Positions 1-7,841 of a stretch of 64,000 bases of DNA are shown here, one piece after another; position 1 is the first letter of the stretch, and every line of letters starts with the position of its first letter. The notes under the pieces were generated by a model. That model had not been told where the DNA came from. It did not search any database and worked only from the letters and a program-made list of their open reading frames with translations. Location of the stretch: the NCBI GenBank assembly GCA_964511535.1, contig CAZEFW010000006.1:1-64000 (forward strand). Reading direction: 5' to 3'. A program made the translations under genes and the position numbers. The stretch is from CAZCFB01 sp964511535 (GTDB lineage Bacteria > Myxococcota_A > Polyangia > GCA-2747355 > CAZCFB01).

Positions 1-109
1 GGCTTCAGGCTTCAGGTTGGATGGTTGGGTAGGCGGGCATCTGCAGCGCCAATCTCTCTCCAATGTGGTTTACACTCGATCTCTTGATCGATCAGATGTG
101 AGAGGAACC

Positions 110-1873
110 ATGAGGATCCCACCCATCATCTGGGTCGCGGCCGTCCTGCTGGTCGGGTGCAGTGACGAGCCGGCTGGCTTGCCCGCCAATTCGCCGTGCA
201 CTCGCAACCAGGACTGTGCGGACCGGGTGTGTCACGCTGGCGTGTGCGCGGCGCGCAGCAGGAGTGACGAAGGCGCCCCTTGCCAGGGCAGCGGCGATTG
301 CAAGAGCTTCAACTGCCTCGGCGGTGTCTGCCGAAAGGGCGGATCGCCGGATGGAAAAGGGTGCCTCGGTGACGAGGAGTGCCTCGGCGGGTACTGCAAC
401 CACCTGGGCACCTGCGGCAAGCTGGTCAAGGACGCCGGGGCGCCGGACCAGGCTGCGCCGGATCGCGGAACGCCGGACGCTCCCAGCGCGGACACGCGGC
501 CGCCGGACAGCGCCAGGCCGGACGTGGCTTCGCCAGACTCGGTGCAGCCAGACAAGGCGCTGCCTGACGCTATGCAGCCAGACAAGGCGCAGCCAGACCA
601 GACGCAGCCCGATCTGACGCCTCCTGACATGCTCCAGCCGGACGCCAGCCTGTGCGGCAACGGCAAGCTCGACCCCACCGAGATTTGCGACGGGAGCCTG
701 CTCGGCGGCAAGACATGCAAGACCCAGGGTTTCACCGGCGGCAAGCTTCAGTGCTCGGGCTGCAAGCTCGACACCCTGCTCTGCTTCGAGGTGCGCGACC
801 CCGGCGGCTTCAAGATCGGCGCCCACGCGACGGTCAATACCCTGCGGCCAAGGTTGGCTTCGGACGGCAAGGGCTTCTTCGTCACCTGGGTGGGACAGAA
901 GTCCTCGTGGGTCGACGGCGCCCTGGTGGACGCCAAGGGGCAAGTCGCCAGCCAGCTCAAGATCGTGAATACGGCGCCCACCAAGGAGAGCCACGACGTC
1001 GGCTTCGGCGGCAAGGACTACCTCGTGGTCTGGGACCAGACCAGCAACATCTTCGGCACCACGGTCACGACCGCGGGAGTGGTTGGCAGCGCGGTGGGGA
1101 CCGCCCTGGTCAGCGGCCTCAAGGGCGTTCGCCTCCCTTCCCTCGCCTTCGATGGCACCAGCTTCCTGGTGGCGCACTGGCTGAACTCGGGCGGATCCTC
1201 GTTCCACCGCCAGCTGTGGGCCCGGCGGGTCAGCCCCGGCGCCAAGCCCCTGGGCTCGTCGTTCCAGCTGAGCAAGGCCATCGTGAGCGCCGTCTCTCAT
1301 CAGCTCAGGAGCCCCGGGATGGCCCACGACGGGCTGAACTTCATGGTGGCGTGGTCCAACACCAAGGACCTCATCGCCGGCCGGGTGAGCAGCGCGGGCC
1401 TGGTGCTCAACAGCAAGGACATCGTCGTCTCTTCCGGGGCGGGCGTACAAAACAACCCGGTGGCGGCGGGCGGCGGTGGCGGCGCCATGGTGGCCTGGGA
1501 GGATGGCCAGGCCGGGGGCCAGGATATCAACGGCGTCGGTGTGAGCCAGGCGGGCGTCATGGGCAAGGCCAGCTGGATCAACGTGTCGACCATCCAGAAG
1601 TGCACGCCCTCGCTGGCCTTCGACGGCCATCGCTTCCTCGTGGTATGGGCCGAGGGGCTGTACTGCCAGGGGAACGTCCGCGGGGTTCGGATCAGCGCCA
1701 CGGGAAAGGTGGTGGATCCTGCGCCCTTTGACATCAGCACAGCGGGCGGCAAGGCGGAGTACGGGCCGGCGGCGGCGTTTGGCGGGGGCCAGTTCCTGGT
1801 GGTGTGGCAGGACCAGCGGCTGACGAAGCTGCAAATCTATGGCACCCGACTGCGCTTCGGCAAGACGCCCTGA
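110..1873 (+). CDS. Cys-rich lipoprotein with Pro-Asp repeat stalk and propeller-like C-terminus
   Basis: Predicted exported lipoprotein of 587 aa. The chosen ATG has GAGAGGA just upstream and opens a signal peptide ending in the lipobox LLVGC (Cys17); the upstream in-frame ATG at 17 would bury this signal. After it come three Cys-rich modules of the CxxNxDC...GxC type (about residues 25-100), then a low-complexity stalk of QPD/PPD units (about 105-180), a second Cys module starting CGNGKLDPTEICDG (DUF4215-like), and about 370 residues with repeated FDGxxFLVVW/AW motifs suggesting a beta-propeller. The stalk-plus-Cys architecture recurs in the lipoprotein at 53976-55706. Surface location is inference and the ligand is unknown. 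Confidence 0.8.
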   Translation: MRIPPIIWVAAVLLVGCSDEPAGLPANSPCTRNQDCADRVCHAGVCAARSRSDEGAPCQGSGDCKSFNCLGGVCRKGGSPDGKGCLGDEECLGGYCNHLGTCGKLVKDAGAPDQAAPDRGTPDAPSADTRPPDSARPDVASPDSVQPDKALPDAMQPDKAQPDQTQPDLTPPDMLQPDASLCGNGKLDPTEICDGSLLGGKTCKTQGFTGGKLQCSGCKLDTLLCFEVRDPGGFKIGAHATVNTLRPRLASDGKGFFVTWVGQKSSWVDGALVDAKGQVASQLKIVNTAPTKESHDVGFGGKDYLVVWDQTSNIFGTTVTTAGVVGSAVGTALVSGLKGVRLPSLAFDGTSFLVAHWLNSGGSSFHRQLWARRVSPGAKPLGSSFQLSKAIVSAVSHQLRSPGMAHDGLNFMVAWSNTKDLIAGRVSSAGLVLNSKDIVVSSGAGVQNNPVAAGGGGGAMVAWEDGQAGGQDINGVGVSQAGVMGKASWINVSTIQKCTPSLAFDGHRFLVVWAEGLYCQGNVRGVRISATGKVVDPAPFDISTAGGKAEYGPAAAFGGGQFLVVWQDQRLTKLQIYGTRLRFGKTP

Positions 1874-1934
1874 AACTCCAACCCATCGGTTTTTGCGATC
1901 CCGGGCCCCCACCGGGTAAACTCTGGTCCTCCCC

Positions 1935-4214
1935 ATGGGCTCGAAGATCCTGCACATAGTCAGGAGCAGGCCGGTGCGCTGGGCGCTCATCGCCCTGGCT
2001 TACGCGGCGGCGTTCATGCTGGTCAACCCGGGCATGTGGAGCAAGGCCCGCTTCCTCGGCTGGGACGCCGTGTGGGAGCACTGGGCCGCCATCGGCTACG
2101 GCGCCGAGTACCTGCGCACTCTGAGCCTGCCCCTGTGGTGCCCCCACGAGCGGGGGGGCTACCCCTTCCTGGCCGATCCCCAGACCGGCGCGCTGTACCC
2201 GGTCAACTTCATCTTCCACGCCCTGGTGCTGGTACTGGGCAACGGCAAATGGGTCATCGTGGCTCACCTACTGACCCACGTGGCCATCGCCGCCGTGGGA
2301 ATCCACTACGCCATCCAGCGCATGGGAATGCCCGCCCAGGCGCAGTGGATGGGCGGCCTGTCCTACGCGCTGTCAGCGCGCTGGATCAAGGCCAAGGACA
2401 CCTCCTGGATCTGGTCCGCTGCCTGGCTGCCCTGGATCTTCATCGCGGCTGACGAGCACGCCCGCCGGCCCACCCGCCGGTCCGGCGCGCTGCTCGGGCT
2501 GGTCTGCGCGCTCAGCCTCACCGCCGGCTACACGCCCAACTTCTTCCGCAACGTCGTGGGCGTCGCGCCGGTGTTCCTGGTGGTGGTGTGGGCCACCTGG
2601 CGGCGCGACCCCGGCGTCACGGCATACTGGCGCAAGCTGCTCTCGGGCCTCGGCATCGGCCTGGCGGTGATGGTGGGCCTGGCGCTGCCGGGGATCCTCG
2701 CCACCGTCGACCTGTTCCCCCTGAGCACCCGCGGCGAGCTGTCCATGGCCGACGTGCTCTACTCCCCGATCCACCCGTACCACGTCACCAACCTGGTGAT
2801 GCCCGGCATGCTCAAGCCGATGGCCTTCTGCTACCCGTACCTCGGCGCCCTCGCCGCGCTGCTGGCGGCCCTGGCGCTGGCCTGGCGGCCGTCGCGAGAC
2901 CGGATCCTGTGGGCCTGCCTGGCCGGCGTCTTCTTCCTGCTCTCCTGCGGCGAGAACGCCTTCCTGCTGCCGGCGCTGGCCCAGTCGGTGCCGCTGTTCA
3001 AGCTGTGGCGCATCCCCACCAATTACCTGTTCGTGGCCAACTTCTTCCTGTCGCTGTTGGCCGCGCGAGGGCTGGCCGATCTGCTCGCCGCGCGGTCCGA
3101 ACAGCTCGGGCTGCTGCGGCGCAGGGCGCTGTACATCACCGGCGCCGCGGGGCTGGTGGTGCTGGTGGGCCAGGCCGCCGCGCTGCTGGCCCGCGAGCAG
3201 GTCAACGGCAACCTGGTGGCCAACGCCGGCACCGCGCTGTTCATCACCGCGGCCTGCGGGGCGGTGCTGCTGGCGCTCAGCTCCACCAGCGCGCGCACCC
3301 GCGCCACGGCCGCCTGGCTGGCCCTGGCCCTGTTGGTCACGGACATCGGGCTTCAGTTGCGGCCAGTGGCTGGCATCCTCGAGGGGTACCACGGCACGAG
3401 CAGCGACCGCGATCTGCCGCGCCTCAAGGGCATCAAGCGGGAGGCGCGGCTGGTGGACCGCGCCCACTTCCGCTACCGCGTGGGCATGCGGGGCAGGGTG
3501 CGCGAGTTCCTGGGCCACGCCAACCTGCTGTCGCTCAAGCGGTACTGGGGCTACGTCAACCGGGTCAAGACCAGCTACCACCTGCAGGTGGCGGCCAACG
3601 CGCGCTACTTCGCGGGCCAGGAGATCGAGACCATCAAGCAGCAGGCGGGGGAGGGAGCCGCCGAGGTGCTGCCCGGCGTGTTGCGCTTCAAGGAGCACGC
3701 CCCGTTCGCCTTCTGGACCGACCGCGTGCGGCTGCTGCCCGACGAAGGGCAGGTGCTCGACGCCATGGACCGGGGCGAGGCCAGGGACGCCGCCCTGGTG
3801 GCGATGGTGGACGCAGGGGGGCAGGTCCAGGCCGAGCTGCGCGCCCTCGGTATCAAGAAGGAGCCCCCCGCCGGGGACAGCGGCTGGAAGGTTGCGGCCA
3901 CCGACCTGGACCTGGACCAGAACAGCGCGTCCCTCACCATACGCGCGCCTCGCCGCGGGGTGGTGGTGATCAACGAGACCTTCATGCCCGGCTGGCAGGC
4001 CAGGGTCAACGGCAAGCCGGCGCAGCTGTTCCAGGTCAACTACATGTTCCGGGGGCTGCTGGTTGGGCCCGGAAAGCACCGGGTGGAGATGGTGTACCGG
4101 CCAGGCAAGGTGCTGGCCGGGCTGGCGGTCTACGCCCTGACCGTGCTGGCCCTGCTCGCCTGGGGCGCCGTGGCCCTGGCGCGGCGCCGGCACCGTCGGC
4201 GAATGACAGAATGA
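1935..4214 (+). CDS. YfhO-family polytopic membrane protein
   Basis: A 759-aa integral membrane protein. The N-terminal two thirds hold about a dozen hydrophobic segments, with an early lumenal loop containing GWDAVWEHW and later PLWCPHERGGYPFLADPQTGALYP, as in the YfhO/GT-C family thought to transfer sugars from polyprenyl carriers to surface polymers. The C-terminal region (about 600-725) is a soluble beta domain with VVVINETFMPGWQARVNG, the usual YfhO tail, followed by a last membrane helix. It is probably co-transcribed with the GT39-like gene downstream. The stop codon lies inside an AATGACAG octamer repeat, so the last residues (RMTE) come from the repeat. The substrate cannot be told from sequence. 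Confidence 0.8.
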   Translation: MGSKILHIVRSRPVRWALIALAYAAAFMLVNPGMWSKARFLGWDAVWEHWAAIGYGAEYLRTLSLPLWCPHERGGYPFLADPQTGALYPVNFIFHALVLVLGNGKWVIVAHLLTHVAIAAVGIHYAIQRMGMPAQAQWMGGLSYALSARWIKAKDTSWIWSAAWLPWIFIAADEHARRPTRRSGALLGLVCALSLTAGYTPNFFRNVVGVAPVFLVVVWATWRRDPGVTAYWRKLLSGLGIGLAVMVGLALPGILATVDLFPLSTRGELSMADVLYSPIHPYHVTNLVMPGMLKPMAFCYPYLGALAALLAALALAWRPSRDRILWACLAGVFFLLSCGENAFLLPALAQSVPLFKLWRIPTNYLFVANFFLSLLAARGLADLLAARSEQLGLLRRRALYITGAAGLVVLVGQAAALLAREQVNGNLVANAGTALFITAACGAVLLALSSTSARTRATAAWLALALLVTDIGLQLRPVAGILEGYHGTSSDRDLPRLKGIKREARLVDRAHFRYRVGMRGRVREFLGHANLLSLKRYWGYVNRVKTSYHLQVAANARYFAGQEIETIKQQAGEGAAEVLPGVLRFKEHAPFAFWTDRVRLLPDEGQVLDAMDRGEARDAALVAMVDAGGQVQAELRALGIKKEPPAGDSGWKVAATDLDLDQNSASLTIRAPRRGVVVINETFMPGWQARVNGKPAQLFQVNYMFRGLLVGPGKHRVEMVYRPGKVLAGLAVYALTVLALLAWGAVALARRRHRRRMTE

Positions 4215-4241
4215 CAGAATGACAGAACGACGGAATGACAG
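4202..4241 (+). repeat. Tandem octamer array AATGACAG x5
   Basis: Five consecutive 8-bp units AATGACAG, the fourth degenerate (AACGACGG). The array contains the stop codon of the upstream gene and a possible ATG of the downstream gene. A related five-unit array in the opposite orientation lies at 24555-24594, so this is a dispersed family rather than a local slip. Confidence 0.85.
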
Positions 4242-4261
4242 GACGCGGGGGCGTCTCCGCC

Positions 4262-5956
4262 ATGCCCGCGCGTAACCCCCGCGTCACCCTCGCTGCCGCG
4301 GCCCTGTTGGCCATCTTCGCGTCGCAGGTGATGTCCAGCATGGCGGTCAAGTCCGCCACCTACGACGAGCAGGTCTACATCGCGGCGGGCTACATCTACC
4401 TGGACCGGGGGGACTTCCGGCTCAAGCGGGACGCCCCGCCGTTGCTGTCCACCCTGGCCGGCGCTTCGCTGCACCTCGGCCGCCTGTTTGGCGTACAGAT
4501 AAACACGCCGATCCCGGGCAAGCGGTGGGAGCAGTGCCTGAACTGGGGCCAGGGCGCGGAGTGGAAGTTCTCCCGGGAGATGTTCGAGCTGAAGGGCAAC
4601 GACGGCTTCCTGATGCTCCAGCTGGGGCGGCTGCCGATCCTCGGCTTCGGGCTGCTGCTGGGCTGGCTGGTGTTCGCCTTCGCCCGGCGCCTGTTCGGCG
4701 ATGCCGGGGGTCTGCTCGCGCTGGCGCTTTTCTGCCTCGACCCCAACATGATCGGCCACAGCCGCGTGGTCTCCGCCGACATCCCCGTGTCGGCCATGAT
4801 GGTGGCCACGCTGCTGTGCTTCCATCGCCTGCTGGGCGAGGCGCGCTGGCGGGCGCTGCCCTGGTTCGCCCTGTCCCTGGCAGGCTGCCTGTTGGTGAAA
4901 TACACCGGCATGCTGGTCTTGCCGGCGCTGGCCGTGGTGGGGCTGGTGCACCTGGCCTGGCCTGACCCGCAGGGACCTGGCGGTGCCGAACAGGGCCCGG
5001 CCCGCCTGTGGCTGGTGCGGCGCGGCGCCGCCGCTCTGGGCGCGGGCCTGGCGGCCGCGGTGGTCCTCTCGGTGCCGCTGTACCAGCGGCTGGACGCGCC
5101 GCTGGCCTATGTTCAGGGGCTCGAATATGTCTACCAGACCCGCCACCCGGGCTACCTTTTCTACCTGCTGGGCGAGTTTCACCCCGAGAGCCTGGCCCAC
5201 TATTACCTGTACGCCAGCGTGTTCAAGGCCCCGGCCAGCGCCATCGCCCTGCTGGCCCTGGCGCTGCTGCCCTGGGGACGGCCCATGCGCTGGCGCGCGC
5301 GGCTCTTTCTGTTGGCGCCCGTCATCGTGCTGATGGTGGTGGCGTCCCAGGACCAGGTGAACCATTGCCAGCGGCGGGTGCTGGCCATCTACCCGTTCCT
5401 GTTCATCCTGGTGGGCCGCCTGGCCTGGGCCTGGCGCGTGGGCAGGGGGCACCGCAGGTGGCAAGCCGCCGCCCTGGTGGCGCTGCTGCTCGGCTCCGCC
5501 TGGTCCGCCTGGCGCATCCACCCGCACCAGCTCTCCTTCTTCAACCTGCTGGTGGGCGGCGCCCAGAACGGCCACCGATACCTCGACGACGCCAACATAG
5601 ACTGGGGCCAGGATCTGCCGGGCCTCAAGGCCTACATGGTCCAGGCAGGCGTCGGAGAGGTGGCCTACCTCGGCAGCGCGGTGGAGCGCCCCGAGAGCTA
5701 CGGCATCAAGACGCGCCAGCTCAAGTGGAACGAGCTACGCCAGCCCCGCCGGGCCGTCTACGCCCTGGGCGTGCACTACCAGATCCGGCTCAAGGATGAC
5801 GAGCGGGTCAAGAAAGACGCGCGCATGGACTGGCTGGAGCGGTTCGAGCCGACGGAGAAGGCGGGATATTCGATCAATATCTACGATTTTCGGGGTGGGG
5901 TGCCGGCTGGCGCCGGAACAAAAAACAAGGAACAAAAAATACTGAACAAAAAATGA
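4262..5956 (+). CDS. GT39/PMT-like glycosyltransferase, polytopic
   Basis: A membrane protein of 564 aa with 10-12 hydrophobic segments. The first loop carries ATYDEQVYIAAGYIYL and FRLKRDAPPLL, the acidic (DE) lumenal motif of the dolichyl-phosphate-mannose/ArnT-like GT-C superfamily (GT39/PMT_2). Later ANIDWGQDLPGLKAYM matches the conserved motif of bacterial PMT-like proteins. It likely moves a sugar from a lipid carrier to a periplasmic acceptor. An in-frame ATG at 4235 exists but lies in the octamer repeat without a ribosome site; 4262 is preceded by a G-rich stretch. The C-terminal residues TKNKEQKILNKK are encoded by a dispersed A-rich element, so the original C-terminus was probably different. 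Confidence 0.8.
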   Translation: MPARNPRVTLAAAALLAIFASQVMSSMAVKSATYDEQVYIAAGYIYLDRGDFRLKRDAPPLLSTLAGASLHLGRLFGVQINTPIPGKRWEQCLNWGQGAEWKFSREMFELKGNDGFLMLQLGRLPILGFGLLLGWLVFAFARRLFGDAGGLLALALFCLDPNMIGHSRVVSADIPVSAMMVATLLCFHRLLGEARWRALPWFALSLAGCLLVKYTGMLVLPALAVVGLVHLAWPDPQGPGGAEQGPARLWLVRRGAAALGAGLAAAVVLSVPLYQRLDAPLAYVQGLEYVYQTRHPGYLFYLLGEFHPESLAHYYLYASVFKAPASAIALLALALLPWGRPMRWRARLFLLAPVIVLMVVASQDQVNHCQRRVLAIYPFLFILVGRLAWAWRVGRGHRRWQAAALVALLLGSAWSAWRIHPHQLSFFNLLVGGAQNGHRYLDDANIDWGQDLPGLKAYMVQAGVGEVAYLGSAVERPESYGIKTRQLKWNELRQPRRAVYALGVHYQIRLKDDERVKKDARMDWLERFEPTEKAGYSINIYDFRGGVPAGAGTKNKEQKILNKK

Positions 5957-6025
5957 GATGGTCCCCACCGAGGCCAGAGGCCTCGCCATTTTTCATTTCT
6001 TGTTTCTTGTTCCTTATTTTTTGTT
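5917..6025. repeat. Two inverted copies of the 40-bp A-rich element
   Basis: A degenerate forward copy (5917-5956) and a good reverse copy (5986-6025) of the element AACAAAAAACAAGG-AACAAGAAACAAG-AAATGAAAAATGG. They flank a GC-rich hairpin between two convergent genes. Other copies are at 30478, 30621, 35991 and, inverted, 36079. The element is strikingly A-rich against the GC-rich background. Confidence 0.85.
5970..5984. terminator. Hairpin, probable bidirectional terminator
   Basis: Perfect 6-bp stem GAGGCC-AGA-GGCCTC. On the plus strand it is followed within three bases by a T-rich stretch (ATTTTTCATTTCTTG), and on the minus strand by CATTTTTTG after a longer gap. It lies between convergent genes, where a two-way terminator is expected. 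Confidence 0.55.
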
Positions 6026-6053
6026 TTATCAGGCCGCCTGAACCGGCCGCTAT

Positions 6054-7277
6054 CTACCGGTAGATATCGTCCGGATCACCCCACGGCTTGCCCGGGTCCT
6101 TGGGCGGCTTTCCGCCCTTGGGGGGCGACTTCTTGGGCGGGCAGATCTTCTTCTCCGGTACGGTGCTCACCGGGCGCACGTAGTACACCTCCAGCAGGCC
6201 GGTGCTCTCCAGCGTGCGGGCCACCAGGCCGCCTCGCACCAGGGTGCGGCCGATGTACTTGATCTTCGCCTTGGGCGCGTAGACAACGCCGTTGAAGACC
6301 TGGTTGCCGATGTTGATGGACAGCGGCTTGTCGCCGCCGATGTAGAGCCGGAACGAGCCAGGGGAGTCCTTGGGGCCGAGCACCATGTGCCCCACCTGGT
6401 TCAGCGAGCCGGAGATGTAGACGTCCAGGGTGGAGCCCGGCGCCATGCGGATGTTCTTGTAGCCGATGGAGTTGACCGACCCCTTGAGGTACAGCGCCAC
6501 GGTGCCCTCCACCGAGATGCGCAGCATGCCGATGGACGCGATGTTCTCGAAGTAGTACTTGCCCTGCTTCAGCCGCAGCTCCGTGCCGCCGATCTGCGCC
6601 AGGTTGCGTGGCAGCCCCTTGGCCGCGTTGTCGTTGGCCTTGGCCGCCGCGGCCACCGCTTTTTGCACGTCGAAGGTCTTGCCCGGGCCGCAGGGGCACG
6701 GTGTGGCCTGGCCCTTGAACGGGCCGCGCGCCTTGACCCCCTTGTAGCCCAGCACCGCCTCGCTGCCCGCCACGCGCAGGGTGCCGCCCACCATCACGGC
6801 GCCGATGCCGAACAGCTTGCCGCCCACCGACAGGTCCTTGCCCACGTTGAGCCGACCGGTGATGTTGATGTCGCGGTTGGAAAAGGCGCTCTCCCGCACG
6901 TCCACGTTGCCCGCCGCGGCGAGCCCGCGGTAGGGCGTGAAGGTGCCGTCCACGCGGGTGTGGCTTGCCAGCTCCACCTTGCCGTTGGCGCCGAAGTTGC
7001 CGCCCTTGAACCCGGGGCCGCCGCCCACCGCGATCATGCCGATGTCCTTGAGATCGTCGCACACGCACAGCGCGGTGCCGCCGTCGAACAGCTTGGACCC
7101 CGGCGTCTTCCAGCAGTCCTTGGTGGCCGGGTCGTTCTCCGGATCGCTGGTGTTGCCGCCGCCTGCACCACCCCCGAGGCCCGGATCAGCGGCGCGGTCG
7201 GCGCCGAGGTCGCCCACGCAGCCAGCCGCGATGAGCAGGGAGGAGAGCAGCAGAGAGATTATGGTTCGCGTATTCAT
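6054..7277 (-). CDS. Lipoprotein with bactofilin/DUF7305-like beta-solenoid
   Basis: A 407-aa lipoprotein: signal peptide with lipobox IAAGC (Cys20), a Gly/Ala/Asp-rich linker, then about 330 residues of short hydrophobic turns such as GNVDVRESAF, RDINITGRLNVGKDLSVGGKLF and SVNSIGYKNIRM that read as successive rungs of a right-handed beta-helix. Such solenoids are typical of bactofilins and of the DUF7305 domain of surface/pilus-associated proteins. NGVVYAPKAKIKYIGRTLVRGGLVART near the end is the most recognisable DUF7305-like piece. The tail is Pro/Lys-rich. Start choice is supported by GGGAGC upstream and a perfect sigma-54 promoter placing the mRNA start 23 nt before the ATG. The role is probably structural or surface; inference. 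Confidence 0.75.
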   Translation of the reverse strand: MNTRTIISLLLSSLLIAAGCVGDLGADRAADPGLGGGAGGGNTSDPENDPATKDCWKTPGSKLFDGGTALCVCDDLKDIGMIAVGGGPGFKGGNFGANGKVELASHTRVDGTFTPYRGLAAAGNVDVRESAFSNRDINITGRLNVGKDLSVGGKLFGIGAVMVGGTLRVAGSEAVLGYKGVKARGPFKGQATPCPCGPGKTFDVQKAVAAAAKANDNAAKGLPRNLAQIGGTELRLKQGKYYFENIASIGMLRISVEGTVALYLKGSVNSIGYKNIRMAPGSTLDVYISGSLNQVGHMVLGPKDSPGSFRLYIGGDKPLSINIGNQVFNGVVYAPKAKIKYIGRTLVRGGLVARTLESTGLLEVYYVRPVSTVPEKKICPPKKSPPKGGKPPKDPGKPWGDPDDIYR

Positions 7278-7310
7278 GACAAGCTCCCAAAGTAGGCCGC
7301 CCCATTATTA

Positions 7311-7326
7311 AGCAAGGGCTGTGCCA
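7311..7326 (-). promoter_or_regulatory. Perfect sigma-54 (-24/-12) promoter
   Basis: On the minus strand the sequence reads TGGCACAGCCCTTGCT, matching TGGCACR-N4-TTGCW at every defined position. The implied start of transcription is near 7300, giving a 23-nt leader that contains the GGGAGC ribosome site of the bactofilin-like lipoprotein. Sigma-54 promoters need an enhancer-binding ATPase, none of which is in this window. Confidence 0.85.
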
Positions 7327-7327
7327 C

Positions 7328-7350
7328 GCGGGATCCGGGCCGGATCCCGC
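7328..7350. repeat. Perfect inverted repeat upstream of sigma-54 promoter
   Basis: GCGGGATCCG-GGC-CGGATCCCGC, 10-bp arms with a 3-bp centre, framed by an outer GTGCC/GGCAC pair (7321-7325 and 7356-7360). It abuts the -24 box and lies between divergent genes. It could be an activator or repressor site, or a hairpin; there is no T tract for a terminator. Confidence 0.6.
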
Positions 7351-7492
7351 CTCGCGGCACCGGATCTCGTGGGGTTACGGCTCCTGGCCAGCGCCGCAGT
7401 GGGGGCGACCGCCCCCGGCGGTGGGGCAACACCCCCACCGTGTGGCATACTGGGATTCCCGGGCGCTGAGCCTGGACTAACCGAGGCGCTTC

Positions 7493-7840
7493 ATGAAGAT
7501 CGCCTGCAGCCGTTGCAATAACATCCTCGTCATCCCGGATAGCACAGCGGAGGGCAAGACCTTCAAGGTGAGGTGCCGGGCTTGCGGCCAGGTGCTGGTG
7601 GTGGAGGGGGCTCTGCGCCGGGCGCCGTCCATCCCCCAGAAGGTGCCCCAGCGCGCAGAGTGGTACCTGGCCATCGGCGGCCGCGCCGTGGGGCCCATGC
7701 CCACCTCGGAGGTGTTCGAGCGGTTCGTGGACGGCGAGATCGATCCCCTGACGCGCATCTGGCGCGAGGGCTTCGAGGACTACGTGGAGCTGTGGCGCGT
7801 CAATGAGTTCGACGGGCTGACCGGGCACAACAAGGGTTGA
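7493..7840 (+). CDS. Zinc-ribbon plus GYF_2 (DUF4339) small protein
   Basis: A 115-aa soluble protein. Residues 1-38 form a zinc finger of the MJ0042/zinc-ribbon type (MKIACSRCNNILVIPD...KVRCRACG, two CxxC pairs). Residues about 54-105 (EWYLAIGGRAVGPMPTSEVFERFVDGEID...IWREGFEDYVEL) match the GYF_2/DUF4339 domain, normally a proline-rich-peptide binder. This pairing is frequent in myxobacterial proteins, often fused to larger signalling or membrane domains; here it stands alone. GAGG lies just before the ATG. The stop is one base from the stop of the convergent lipoprotein gene. The binding partner is unknown. Confidence 0.8.
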   Translation: MKIACSRCNNILVIPDSTAEGKTFKVRCRACGQVLVVEGALRRAPSIPQKVPQRAEWYLAIGGRAVGPMPTSEVFERFVDGEIDPLTRIWREGFEDYVELWRVNEFDGLTGHNKG

Positions 7841-7841
7841 T

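Noticed and set aside
1..16. Tandem GGCTTCA at the left edge
   Set aside because: Only two units are visible; it may belong to a repeat outside the window but nothing more can be said.
92..1990. Long minus-strand frame opposite the first lipoprotein
   Set aside because: A GC-rich shadow frame: its protein is low-complexity Arg/Ala/His and mirrors a well-supported plus-strand gene.
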